The position numbers and the translations under genes were made by a program. Below, piece after piece: positions 48,401 through 59,900 of a DNA stretch of 64,000 nt (position 1 is its first letter; each line of letters begins with the position of its first letter). This DNA is from Trogon surrucura (taxonomy: Eukaryota > Chordata > Aves > Trogoniformes > Trogonidae): the NCBI GenBank assembly GCA_020746105.1, contig CM036620.1:40141206-40205205 (forward strand). The letters run 5' to 3'. The notes under the pieces are model-generated. The model was given only the letters and a program-made list of their open reading frames with translations, did no database searches and was not told where the DNA came from.

Positions 48401-50511
48401 GAAAATTATATTTTTTTTTCCTGTAATGGAAGCAGAGGTGTCCACTGATAATACTGTTATATGTCTGGATTTAATGAAAACTCTTGTATTTGATGGATTG
48501 ATCATTTTTCAAACTTTGCCCATTCTATTTCTAATTGTATCAGCATGTGAAACTGGGATAACCTTTTGCTGTCTTGATGCAGGCAGAACCTGTATTAATA
48601 ACTGAGATGTTTTCTGTGTGACAAGATGACACTAGTTTGTCCCTGGATACTGTGTGGCTCAGCTTTAGAAGAAAATCTAGTCGATTCAGGCAGTGTCTGT
48701 GTTCTGAACTCACAGGTGATTTCCAAAGAGAAAATTCCACAAAAAAGTGCTAAACCAATAGCTAATGTTTTAATCCTAAAAGAAAATATTACCACCCTTA
48801 AAAGAAAAGGGATGATATGCTTGTTATCTTGCACACATAAGCCTGTGCTCAGAATAGTTTAAGACATGACATTAGGCAGAAAATTTGATCTGCAAATTGA
48901 ACATTAGGATCCAAACTGTTGCTTGGACCTAACTCCGGTTAGTAAAAGAACTGCAAAAGCGTTTCAGTAGTAGCTATAATAATAATACTATATCTGCTTT
49001 TCCATCACATTTGGTAGATCATATTTTTCCTGTTTTATGGATGATAGCTCCAAACATGGAGAAGTCTAGTCTGTTTGCTGGACTAGTTACAAAGCTCAGG
49101 TTTTCTGAATTCCAGTTCAGTGCTCTGTACTTCACTTGATAGAGCTATGACCTTCAAGCTGAGTGCTTGTGTGTTCGGTAGCATTGGAAATGTCTGAACT
49201 GGTCATGAAGATGTAAACATTTATACTTTATCAGCAAGGTTAGCATTTATCTGTAATCACAGCTGCTGCAGGAGACAATGACTGTGAAGCATGAAGCACT
49301 GTATGCCACAAAGCTTGAGCACATAGGCAAATCAGGCAAAGCCCTTGTCTGCAGGGCACAGAACAAGAGAACAGCTTGCTTTCTTAGATGCTGCATGGCC
49401 AGCAGCTTTAAGCCATACAGAAAAGTTCCAAAGCTAGTTGATAAGCTTTGCAGCAAAGAATCACTAATTGACATTGTTTGCTTGCCTTCAGCAGTATTAT
49501 GCATGCTGCAAGAAAGCTAAATTCAGACTGTGCCTAATAGCACTAGGTTTGCATTAAGGAAGCAGCTCGCTTCAGTTTAAGCAGTTTGCATCATGCTAGG
49601 TGAGTGAAAGATAGAATATTAATAATGAAAAAGACTGGGGCTGAGTTTCTGCATGCTACAGCTGAAGATCCTCTTTAAATAATTTCTGCACTAACTACAA
49701 GATTTCCCTTTGACGATTTGTATTTTCTTTTTAGAAATATATCCACATTTGATCTGTGATATTCAGGAATGTAAGCATATATAAATTCTTCAAAAAAGCT
49801 GTTGAAGCTTTAGTATATGTCCCTTAAAATTATTGCTGCAATGTATACATTGGAGCTTACAACAAATGAATGCTTTTCACAGAAATATCCAGGAGGAACC
49901 ACAGAGAAAACTCAAGACAACATGTTATGAAAGATCTTGATTCAGACTAACAGAACTTAATGTAGTGTTTAGTGTAACCAACCCATTCTGTCAGTCATGT
50001 CACACAAGAGAGGTCAGCCTACTTTTGCTCACACAAGAGAGGTCAGCCTACTTTTGCTGAGTTCTTGTTTTGTAGCAATGAATACAAAGCTTAGCTCAAA
50101 AAATATAAAATCTATTATCTGCAAGAGTAATTATTTTTGTTCACTACGTGTATATATCACCTCCTATTTGTGATTCTCAGAGAATGACACAGCAGTAGAT
50201 ATGTTTATTAGAGATGATTGGTGAGACATCAGGGATGATACTGACTCTGAAGGCCTTCAAACGATAAATATTGTCCATGTTAATTTTGAAAAACAAACAA
50301 ACAAACAAAATTTTACTAAGTTTTTGACATATTTAGAATAGAATTCTTTGAAGTTTTTTTTTTTTAAATGATGTGTCTGTTTCAACTCTTTCTTAGCTTT
50401 TATTGCCCCTCCCCCCCCCAATTAAATCAAAAGATTCTGATGGAGCAGAAATTAATTTTGTTTGGGTTTTATTTCATTTTTAAAGTTGTCCTTGTGTAGA
50501 ATTTTGAAAAT
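45475..50511. other. Non-coding DNA
   Basis: No gene was recognised. Two patches, 46560-46880 and 49255-49600, are less AT-rich and less repetitive than their surroundings and have open frames of 80-102 codons without known domains. They are noted under findings as possible conserved non-coding elements. An A-rich run lies at 46907-46922 and an (AAAC)n tract at 50290-50309. Confidence 0.5.
50001..50058. repeat. Perfect 29-base tandem duplication
   Basis: The 29-base unit beginning CACACAAGAGAGGTCAGCCT occurs twice back to back, at 50001-50029 and 50030-50058, with no mismatch. It is probably a recent slippage or duplication event, or possibly an assembly artefact. Confidence 0.9.
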
Positions 50512-52045
50512 CGCAGAATCATAGAATCGTTATGGTTGGAAAAGACCTTTAAGTTCATCAAGTCCAACCGTTATGTAACTCTACCAGGCCCACTTATATC
50601 TGAGCACTACATCTGGATGGCTTTTAAAGACATCCGAGGATGGCAATTCAACCATTTCCCTGGGCAGTCTTTGATAATTCTTTCACTGTAGAAGCTTTTC
50701 CTAATGTCTAATCTAAACCTCCTCTGGTGTAACTTGATGCCATTTCCTATCCGTTGTAATTTGTGAGAAGAGACGAACATCCACCTCTCTATAACCTCCT
50801 TTCAGGTAGTTGCAGAGAGTGATAAGGTCTTCCCTCAGCCTCCTTTTCTTCAGACTAAACAACCTCAAGTCCCTCAGCCTCTCCTCGTAAGACTTGTTCT
50901 CAAGACCCTTGACCAACTTTGTTGCCTTTCTCTGGACCCTCTCCAGCACCTCATGTCTTATACTGTGGTGTGCAAAACTGAACACAGTACTCAAGCTGTG
51001 GCCTCACCAGTGCTGACTACAGGGGCACAATCACTTCTCTACCCCTGCTGACACTATTCCTGATACAAGCCAGGATGCTGTTGGCCTTCTTGGTCACCTG
51101 GGGACACTGCTGGCTCGTGTTCAGTCAACTGTCAACCAGCACCCCCAGGTCCCTCTCTGCCAGACAGCTTTCCAGTCACTCTTCACCAAGCCTATACCAT
51201 TTTCTGGGATTGTTGTGGCCAAAGTGAAGGACTCGGCTCTTGACCTTCTTGAAGCTCATATGATTAGCCTCAGCCCATTGATCTAACCTCTCCAGATCCG
51301 TCTGAAGAGCCTTCCTACGTTCAAGCAGATCAACATTCCCACCTAACTTAGCATCATCTGCAAACTTTCTGATGGTATTCTCAATCTCCTCATCAATATC
51401 ATTGATCAGGATATTAAACAGGAGTGGCCCAACACTGATACCTGGGGAGCACCACTCGTGACTGGCCACCAACTGGATTTAACTCCATTTGCCACCACTC
51501 TCTGGGCCCAGCCATCCAGCCAGTGTTTGATCCAGCAGAGTGTATGCCTATCCAAGCTCTGGGCAGCCGTTTCTTTCATAAGAATGCTGTAGGGAACAGT
51601 ATCGAAGGCTTTACTGAAGTCTAGGTAAACAACATCCACAGTCTTCCCTTCGTCCACCAGGCAGGTCACCTGATCATAGAAGGAGATCAGGTTCATTAAG
51701 CAGGGCCTGCCCATCATGAACTTGTGTTGATTGGGCCTGATCATCTGCTTGTCCTGTAAATGATATGTAATGCCACTCAACATGATTTGTTCCATGACCT
51801 TCCCCAGCACCAAGGTCAGACTGACAGATCTGTAGTTCCCTGGATCCTCCTTCCAGACCTTTGTAGATGGGTGTCACATCTGCTAATCTCCGGTCCATTG
51901 GGACCTCCCTGGTTAGCCAGGGCTGCTGATAAATGGTAAAGAGTGCTTTGGTGAGCACATCTGAGAACTCCTTTAGCGTTCTTGGTTGTAACCCATCTGG
52001 CCCAGTAGACTCGTGTATGTATGTTGAAGGGCTTCTTCCGAACTT
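50512..52045 (-). mobile_element. CR1 LINE, decayed copy of a second subfamily
   Basis: The minus strand ends at about 50512 in CGATTCTATGATTCTG-like repeats. It carries reverse transcriptase sequence in several frames: GRPCLMNLISFYDQVT and VVYLDFSKAFDTVPYS (51406-51813), [10 protein letters not shown] (51176-51472), and the C-terminal region [17 protein letters not shown] with [12 protein letters not shown] (50713-50994). Frameshifts separate the pieces, so this copy is older than the one at 10683-14420. The 3' end wording differs from that copy, which indicates another subfamily. The endonuclease and ORF1 are missing, so the copy is 5'-truncated. Confidence 0.9.
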
Positions 52046-55000
52046 GAAATATCACCATCTTTTGTTAGGCAAAGTTCTGTTTTCCATCCAGATCTAGTCT
52101 TTATTAAAAAATTGCAATGGCTGTCTTTCTCCAATCATTACAAAATGAGGAAATTTTTGAAATAATCTGTCCAGCATGACACCCCTTGACTCCAAACCCA
52201 CCTCTCTATATACCAAATTCACAGATGGAGGTCAGGTCAGATTAACCTATGTTCTCTTTCAGTGCACACACTTCCTGTTGCTCAAAAAGTGAAATCCCAG
52301 ATCTGGAGGGGTGGCTGCCCGCCAGCCAACCTACCAACATCTGTCACAAATCAGCAACAGCAAATTATCTCTTTCTCAATAGTCAACCAGCAGGTATTGA
52401 TGCTTGAAATGGGTTTTCTCAGTCTTCTTTTTCCCAGGCAAGTTTTTTGGCCTGTTTGTTTAGCCTTCGATTGCTTTGCTTTCTGAAACAGAGCTGATGT
52501 TTTATTATGTACATGTTTGTACTACACATCAGGGACATGCATTTGAGTTAGAGCTGCAGAAACAGAGTAATACAAGTAAAATCCAGCATCAACTGATGTA
52601 TCAAGAACAGGTAAATAAAATGAGCAGAACACAAACATGTATGCTTGGAAATAGTGCTTAGAAAAACCTTTTGCTTCAGAATTAGGGTGGGGGTTTTATG
52701 ACATGGCAATATGTTCATTATTATCTTTTGGAGCCAGCAATGAGCTTTTGTATTTTCCTCTGCTCAGAGATTAATGTGGGATTCCACCTTTGCATGAATA
52801 TTTTTACTTTGTTGGGTTAAACTTTTGTTTGCCTGATCAGTTCAACTGACCAAACTAAGTCAGCTGCTCTGAGAATACACTCAAAGCAAAGCACTTTTAT
52901 GTAGTTTCTCTCTTAAAAGTTTAATGCAGTGTGTAATTAGAAACGGTTGAGTGCTTCCATTAATTCTATAACATTTTCTCACCCATTTGTTCTGATAAAC
53001 CTACTATATTGCTGACAGAATGAATCTAGGTTCAATTAAAGGTATATGCAAAGACCACATCCCATGGGAAGGGAAGCAAAGCAGGAGTTTTCAGGAGGTT
53101 CAGCAAACATTTGCTCTCCTCTCGGAGCTTTAGGGAAAATGGAGCGCTCTGTGGGAATGTTGAAGTCTGGGAATCCCAGATATGTGGTTAATGGAGTTGA
53201 GTGATGTGCAGATCAGTAAGATGTCCCCGAGGAATTGGTGCCTCTCTGATTCTGTTGCAGATCCCTTTCCCTAATAGCACAGACTGGGCAGAAGCCGCAA
53301 TGCTGCCATAGTAGTGCAGCAGCAGCAGTAGAAAGAAGTTTGCAAGAGTTAATACTGTTTGAGACAGCATGAATTCCTAATGGGGCTTGAGGAGAACAAT
53401 ATTATGGAGATCCTTTCCTGCTTGAAATGCCATGTAGTCTAAGCTCTGTGTGTACTTGTAGCCATGTAAAACTATGCATGGGTCTGTTATTACATCTTCT
53501 GCTCTTCTCTCTGTTTATCTCTTTTTACTGGAAAGCTGGCTAAAATTAGGCTTTCTCAGGAATGTGCAGAAAGATTTAACCTTAGGATTATGACTTCAGG
53601 ACTCTGAATATTATGTATATTTCTATTGTACTTTGTGGTTATAGCACCTTCCAATAAATTTTGAGGAGTACTATATAATTTTTTACTCAATTTTAATACT
53701 CTTTCAAGAAAGTGCTGCTAACTTCAGAACAAAACTAGTGTGGAGCAGATCAGTCAGTCAGTGTACCTTACAAGACTTACTCCACCTTTTTTATTGTCAA
53801 GTTTCAATGCAAGATTTCACTGGAATGCATACATTTCCATATTTTAGTGTGCTGTGTCTTTAATAAAGACACCTCACATTATCTCAGAGAGATGATTTCA
53901 CAGTCTATGCTGAGTGGCCTCAACATGTGTGTGTGCGTACATGTGTGTGAATTCTTGACTCTTCTGAATGTAAGAGAAGAGCAGCATTTTACCTGTCCTT
54001 AAAATGCTCAGACTCCTTGGCAAAACAACGGTTCAGTGATTCCTGAGCTGGTAAGTTGGCTGCTGAATCAGTTCCTTGCAAGCTCATTACTGCAGCATGT
54101 TGTAGGTAATGCAAGGCAGCTCTTACAGCGAGTGTGCATCATCCTTTCTCAGAACTATTCCGCTCTTCTGTGCTTGTATATATATATGGGGGGGAAGGGG
54201 AGAGTGCGCTTGCATATGTAGCTTTTCCTCACTAGGTTTAGTTAGTTCATCGCTGGAGTATGAATGTGTGGAAGTTAAAAAGCTTTGTACCTTTAATAGG
54301 TTTAATAAGTTTGTACCTTTCATACGTTTAGCAGACGCTAAACATATGTTCAGATTGTTTCAGTGCTCCTTACTGCTTTCTAAGATGCTTGTCCTGCTGT
54401 TTACCCTATCCTACTCTCTGCACACACACGGGAGCAAAAAAGATATAGCAAGTTAAGTTACCTGTCTTTGAACATCTTCCCATTTTTCCAGAAACAGTAA
54501 ATATGTTGCACTGTGGCTGCAACAATATAATTATGTTCCTGAGACATGCACCCAGATTTTATGAAGGGCCAGAGAAAGAGAGAGCAAGGTTGAAGAGCCA
54601 AGTCTCTTCCTGAGAAAAAATTAGCAACATTTTCCTAGAAGAATTGGAACATTAACCCACAACTATCCTAACTGCTAGCAGTTTTTGTGAATCAGGTCTA
54701 CAAAGTTACTCCAGTGCTTTTAATGTGTAGCAGAGCATCTAGCTTTTAGGCTGTAATAATTTCTGCCATGGTGCCACTGAAATTCATTAGAGATGTCAGG
54801 AATGGATTTGGCTCCACTGGTTGTTGGCCTTTTGTACTTTGTCAGAAAGATTTTCCGTTGTCTGTTTCCTAAAACAGTTGTATCTTTCCATAGAGGGCTG
54901 TACTGATCCCAAAGGAGAGGGAACAAATGCCTCATCATCCATGCCAACTAAAGAATTTTTAGAGGGAAGGAAATCCTGCCATGGTGCCTGAGTCACCAAG

Positions 55001-55568
55001 CTAACATCAAGGACCAACACCTTGTTTCCATTGTGTGTTGAATTGATACTTCCTGTTATAATTAAAATTGTATCACTTCTTCTGCTCTTAGGAATGTGAA
55101 AAAATATTCTGTGTTCCTAATTGCATCATAATCGATATCTTTTACTGAACTTTAGGATAGAACATGAAGACACAAATACACACTTTCTAAACGATTTATC
55201 TGAAGCAAATTTTGTGCTACAGAGTATTTGTTTAAATTTAAAAAATTTGGAAAGCAAAACAAAGGAAAAATAATAAAAAATCCCAAAGCCCTACTTGTCA
55301 TGATTGTAATGAAATCCTGAAAAATATGTCTCAGGCTTGGTTATAAGATGTTATTCAAGAACAGCTATTCCTGAGTAACTCCATATATGGGCATTCTTAT
55401 TCCATAATTAGCACGACTTTCATTTTTAGCTTAACTCCTTTTCAAAGTGCATTAAGTTAAGCAAAAGCAGAGCAGTTTGGAAGAGAAAGTAAAATTTAAA
55501 ACCAGCCTCCTGAAGAATACCTTCCTGTCTTAGTAGTGTAATTAGTTTACAGGATGCTTTCAAGGAAA
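52046..55568. other. Non-coding DNA
   Basis: No gene or clear mobile element was recognised. Simple-sequence patches include TG-rich sequence at about 53928-53950 and a short (TA)n tract followed by a G-run at about 54178-54195. Confidence 0.5.
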
Positions 55569-55819
55569 CTGGAACATAAGAGGTTCCACTTAAACTCGAG
55601 AAGAAACTTCTTCTCAGTGAGGGTGACGGAACACTGGAACAGGCTGCCCAGGGAGGTTGTGGAGTCTCCTTCTCTGGAGACATTCAAGACCTGCCTGGAC
55701 ACGTTCCTGTGTAGCATAATCTAGGCATTTCTGCTCTGGCAGGGGGATTGGACTTGATGATCTTTCGAGGTCCCTTCCAATCCCTAACATTCTATGATTC
55801 TATGATTCTATGATTCTAA
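55569..55819 (+). mobile_element. CR1 LINE 3' fragment, plus strand
   Basis: About 250 bases nearly identical to the tails at 10683 and 21893, but in the opposite orientation. It covers the last codons of ORF2 (ending in the [22 protein letters not shown] region) and closes with three ATTCTATG-type terminal repeats at 55793-55819. It is truncated at the 5' end near 55569. Confidence 0.93.
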
Positions 55820-56026
55820 GGAAGATGGGGGAGATCCCACCAAACCAACTGTCAGCCCAAAGTGGTGACATTATTATGATGGTTGCAGTAATAAGTCACG
55901 GACTAATTTTTTATTTAATACAAATTTACAAATATGCAATATTGACCGTAAATTCAGGTGGGAAATGCTTCAAGCTGAAACATGTGCAGTGAGTCATCAA
56001 CAGGGATGAGGGAAGAATTTTACCCC
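55820..56026. other. Spacer between two CR1 fragments
   Basis: About 200 bases with no recognised element. It could be host DNA or a diverged part of the following CR1. Confidence 0.4.
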
Positions 56027-56596
56027 TTGTTGATAGGAGCAGGAGCAGGGAGGTGATCATTCCCCTCTACTCAGCATTAGTGAGACCTTGTCTCGAGTTT
56101 TGGGCCAGTTTTGGGCCCCTCACTGCAAGAGGGACATTGAAGTGCTGGAGAGGGTACAGAGGCGGGCTGCCAAGCTGGTAAAGGATTTGGAACGTATGTC
56201 ATACAAGGATTGGCTCAGGGATCTGGGGCTCTTTAGCCTGGAGAAGAGGAGACTGAAGGGAGACCTTATCGCTCTCTACCTGAAAGGAGGTTGTAGTGAG
56301 GCGAGGATTGGCCTGTTCTCCCTGGTGGCGAGTGATAGGACAAGGGGAAATGGCCTTAAGTTGTGCCAGGAGAGGTTCAGGTTGGATATTAGGGAGAATT
56401 TCTTTACTGAAAGGGTTGTCAGGCATTGGAACAGGCTGCCAAGGGGGATGGTTGAGTTGACATCCCTGGAGGTGTTTAAGAGAAGGGTAGATGTTGCCTT
56501 GAAGGACATGTTTTAGTGGTGTTGATAGGGGTAGGAAAACGTTGGACTCAATGATTTTGAAGGTCTCTTCCAGCTGAAACTGTTGATTCTGTGATG
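56027..56596 (+). mobile_element. CR1 LINE 3' fragment of a third type
   Basis: This plus-strand CR1 tail has an open frame of 142 codons (56088-56516) covering the end of ORF2: [38 protein letters not shown], then [11 protein letters not shown]. It ends in a short GATTCTGTGATG at 56585-56596. The sequence is clearly different from the fragment just upstream and from the decayed copy at 50512, so a separate subfamily inserted here. Confidence 0.92.
56088..56516 (+). pseudogene. CR1 ORF2 C-terminal fragment
   Basis: 142 codons encode only the end of a CR1 reverse transcriptase, downstream of the catalytic palm. The conserved C-terminal blocks [37 protein letters not shown] and [16 protein letters not shown] are present in order. 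The frame is unusually clean, but it has no endonuclease or RT catalytic motif, so it cannot act on its own. Confidence 0.85.
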
Positions 56597-56960
56597 GAGC
56601 TGTGTGGTGGGTTGATGCTGCCTGGACACCAGGGGCCCACTAAAGCTGTTCTGTCATTCCTCCTTCTCAGCTGGACAGGAAGAAAGAAAATATAATTAAA
56701 AACTCGTGTTGAGATAAGGACAGGGAGAGATCACTCACCAGTTACCATCATGGGCAAAATAGACTCACCATGGGGAAAAAAATTTAATTTATTCCTGATC
56801 AAATCTGAGTAGGGTGATGAAAAATAAAACCAAATCTTAAAACACCTCCCCACAAATCTTCCATTCTTACCAGGAAAAACTTCACTCCTGATTTTCTCTA
56901 CTTCTTCCTGCTGAGTGGCACTGGGTGGCAGGAAAAATTGCAACTGTTCAACTGTACCAT
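56597..56960 (-). repeat. Probable partial ERV LTR, antisense
   Basis: Starting just after the CR1 tail, the plus strand runs GGTGGGTTGATGCTGCCTGG, then through AGCTGGACAGG, GATAAGGACAGGGAGAGATC and a TTTAATTTATT stretch. I recognise this arrangement as resembling the complement of a common avian ERV LTR. On the minus strand there is an AATAAA at 56788-56793 followed by about 190 bases to an end in ACCACACA near 56598, which fits an R-U5 part. The far end fades near 56960. No internal ERV sequence adjoins it. Confidence 0.45.
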
Positions 56961-59900
56961 GAAAGAAAGGTGTGGATCAAAAGATGCTCTTGTGTGTGTC
57001 TTTAACTTGTTTTGTGATATGAGTGATTTTGAGTAGCTGGGTGATAAGAACACATTCCACGCTCAGAACTGTGGTCCCTCTAAAGCCATTACACTTATAA
57101 ACCGGGGCATCAGGGACACTGGAGCAAGTGCCTGTGTGTTCTGTAGTGTATCCAAAGGGCAGCAGTTGCCTCATCTAGGTGGAGAGCACGTATTCCTGAG
57201 ATCTAGAGAGGAAGAAGGGCCTTCTGATGGTGGATTAGTGCTGATGGCAGAGTTGACTGACAATCAGAAAAATACTGGAGAGCACCCTTGGACTCTGAGT
57301 GGCCCAAGGGGAATTCACTACAATCAGCAACTGCTGTTCGCTGACACAATCTTCAATTTCAGCACCTCTGGTTTGCGGGAGCAGTAAAAAATATAAATAT
57401 TGCAAGACTCCATGCCCCAGTACGCAGGTCACACGAGAGTGACTATAGGGAAACGCTTAAACCCCAACACACGATAGAGGTGTGGATAGCACAAGGAGAC
57501 TTTCAGAGTCTGCCTCAGTGATTTTATGAAGTCTGGAGATTCTGTGGTGGTTTTCATGGGTTCACTGAAATTGGAAGCAATTGTCTGCTGAAGTGTTGAA
57601 AAGAAACAAAAGGATCCTTTGTGAAAAACACAGCCAAAAAAGTCTGAAAAACGCTGCCTCTTGTTCTGTGAGATTCTCTACTTCTTCTTTATGTGTGAAA
57701 CATAAAAGGAGTTAATGTTGCTTAGAAATGAGGAGCTCCACACAGGAGTAAGATTTATTTTTGGTATCGATTTATTCTTCTTTAGCATATTTGAATTGTT
57801 TACTTTTCTCTGTTTTCTTTCTGTTGCCTGGAAACATTTAGTAAGTTGTCAGCACTATAACACTGGCTGATTTAAGATTCAGCTAGAATGTGTTTTAACA
57901 CAAAAGTTTATAGTCGGCTTTTTGAAAACACCCCAAGAGTGTTGAATTAAAGGGGGCTTTGCTTTGTCAGGTTTTGAGCAACTAGGATTTAATTTTAGTA
58001 GGACAACAGCATTGAATGTACTTTTACAGTAAGATCAACTTCTTGTCCTTGACTCCATATGCACTGCTGAGGCAAAATTTTTCACCAAAACCATTATCAC
58101 TTTCTCTGAGAACCAGATTGATGATGTTGCATGTGTTACATGTCACTAATTCAATACAGATGTTTTAAAAATTGCTCTCTAAACTTTCTGTTCTAATTTT
58201 AATCTCAGAAAGCTGAGGTATCTACCATGTGATAAGTTTATCAGGACTTTGATTCTACAAGATTTTGCACACCTCCCTGAGACATGCTGTTAACTCCCAT
58301 TAGAGTTTTTGAAAGTTAATGCTGAAGAGTGTTTGACCAGCATCTGTGTTTCTGCAGTACTGACCACAGGGTTCAAATAATTTGGTGTGAAGTTGCACTG
58401 TGCTGGACACATCTACAAAGAGTTCATGTCTGGCATTTTAGAGTAAATATCTCATCAGTACTTCTAAATGTCTGGTTCAATATATGGGAACCTTTAACAG
58501 GAATTCCTAAGCCTAAAGTAGGATAATTGAAATGACTTGATTGTATGAAATTGTTTCTGAGAGAATTCATGTTAATGATAGGTCTCAGTTAATAATGATC
58601 TCTAAATGTTTATTTTGCTGGACTCTTTGAAACATGTTGATATCTTTACTCTAAATATACAGCACCACACATAAGTGAAATGATATCAATACGTTCACAG
58701 TATCATAAAGTCCACACTATTTATTTTTAAGTAGTTTAGATTTAGGAGTATTTACCGCCTAATGTCCCAACTATATTGTAACTCATAAGCCTTCGCTACT
58801 TCTTCTGCAGTGATATTTCCATAACTAAATGAGCTACTAGGATCATCTTCCTAAAAGTTCAAGCTGAACAAGCAAGCTAGCCAGCAGTTGTTCTGATATG
58901 TCTTAACTGGTTGAGATGAAAAGCAGTGCTGAGAACTTTCTGACATCTCATTTTAAGCACACTTGAATGTGTTTATGTCCAATTTCTTCTAGGAGACTTC
59001 TCCTCTCAGTCTTGGGGATAAGTACATAGCCTGTACCCCAATTTGAATTTATGGGAAAATTTTGGAGTAAACAGAAAGGCTATGTGCAGTAATGGGGAAG
59101 AAAGAAGCAACAGCAGAGAAAAGACTGATGGCAAATATTGGGAAAGAGCCTGCACCCTTCACAATACTACTATTCATACATATAAATCATGTGCTTATGT
59201 GTTTTTCTGGATCTGGGCCTAACTGCACAACTGGATTTCTTTCAAGTGGCAAGTAAGCACAAGGAAAAGCAGAACGCAGACTTAAGATTACTCTGGTGGA
59301 GGGTGTTGTTCAGGCCCACAAATCAGCAAGTGAAGGGCTGTGAAGTAAAGCTGGAAAAGAGAAGAGAGTAGAACGTGACTTTGCACAGTGGTGGTTTAGT
59401 GTTAGTATTTAAAATTGAAGATGCTTGCTTGGTGAGCTTAAAGGTTCATTTTCTACTTTCTATTAATATTTGGTTGTATTTTAAGAGAATGAGAGTAGAT
59501 GAGGACTGAAGTCCTTCTGAGGTAAAGAACAAGTCTATATTTTGGTCTCTGAGGAGGTCGACTCCTGTTTCAGTGCAGGTTTTGAAAGCCTTCCTAAGAG
59601 TGCATTGTGAGACCCTGAATTGGTAATGGATGGTGACTGTGAAAGACAGCCAGGGTATGGGATGTGGTAACAGGCTGGTGAATCTCCTGAGTGCTGCACA
59701 GTGGAGAACTAAAGGGCATGTGGGTCACAGCAGATTCCCTTCAGATCTGAATGGTGTTGATATGCAGAAGGCAGAACACAGCTTGTTCGTCTGCTGGATC
59801 AGACATCCTACCTTGCTTAGTCTGTTCTCTTGTGAGGTAGCCAGTTGCCAGCCTAAGCTCTGTGCCATACATTTTCTTATTTTTAATGTTTGTGTGTTTC

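Noticed and set aside
57090-57387. DTGA-containing frame as a second retroviral protease
   Set aside because: Only the four-residue string matches. No flap, no ILG-type motif and no neighbouring pol sequence; most likely chance.
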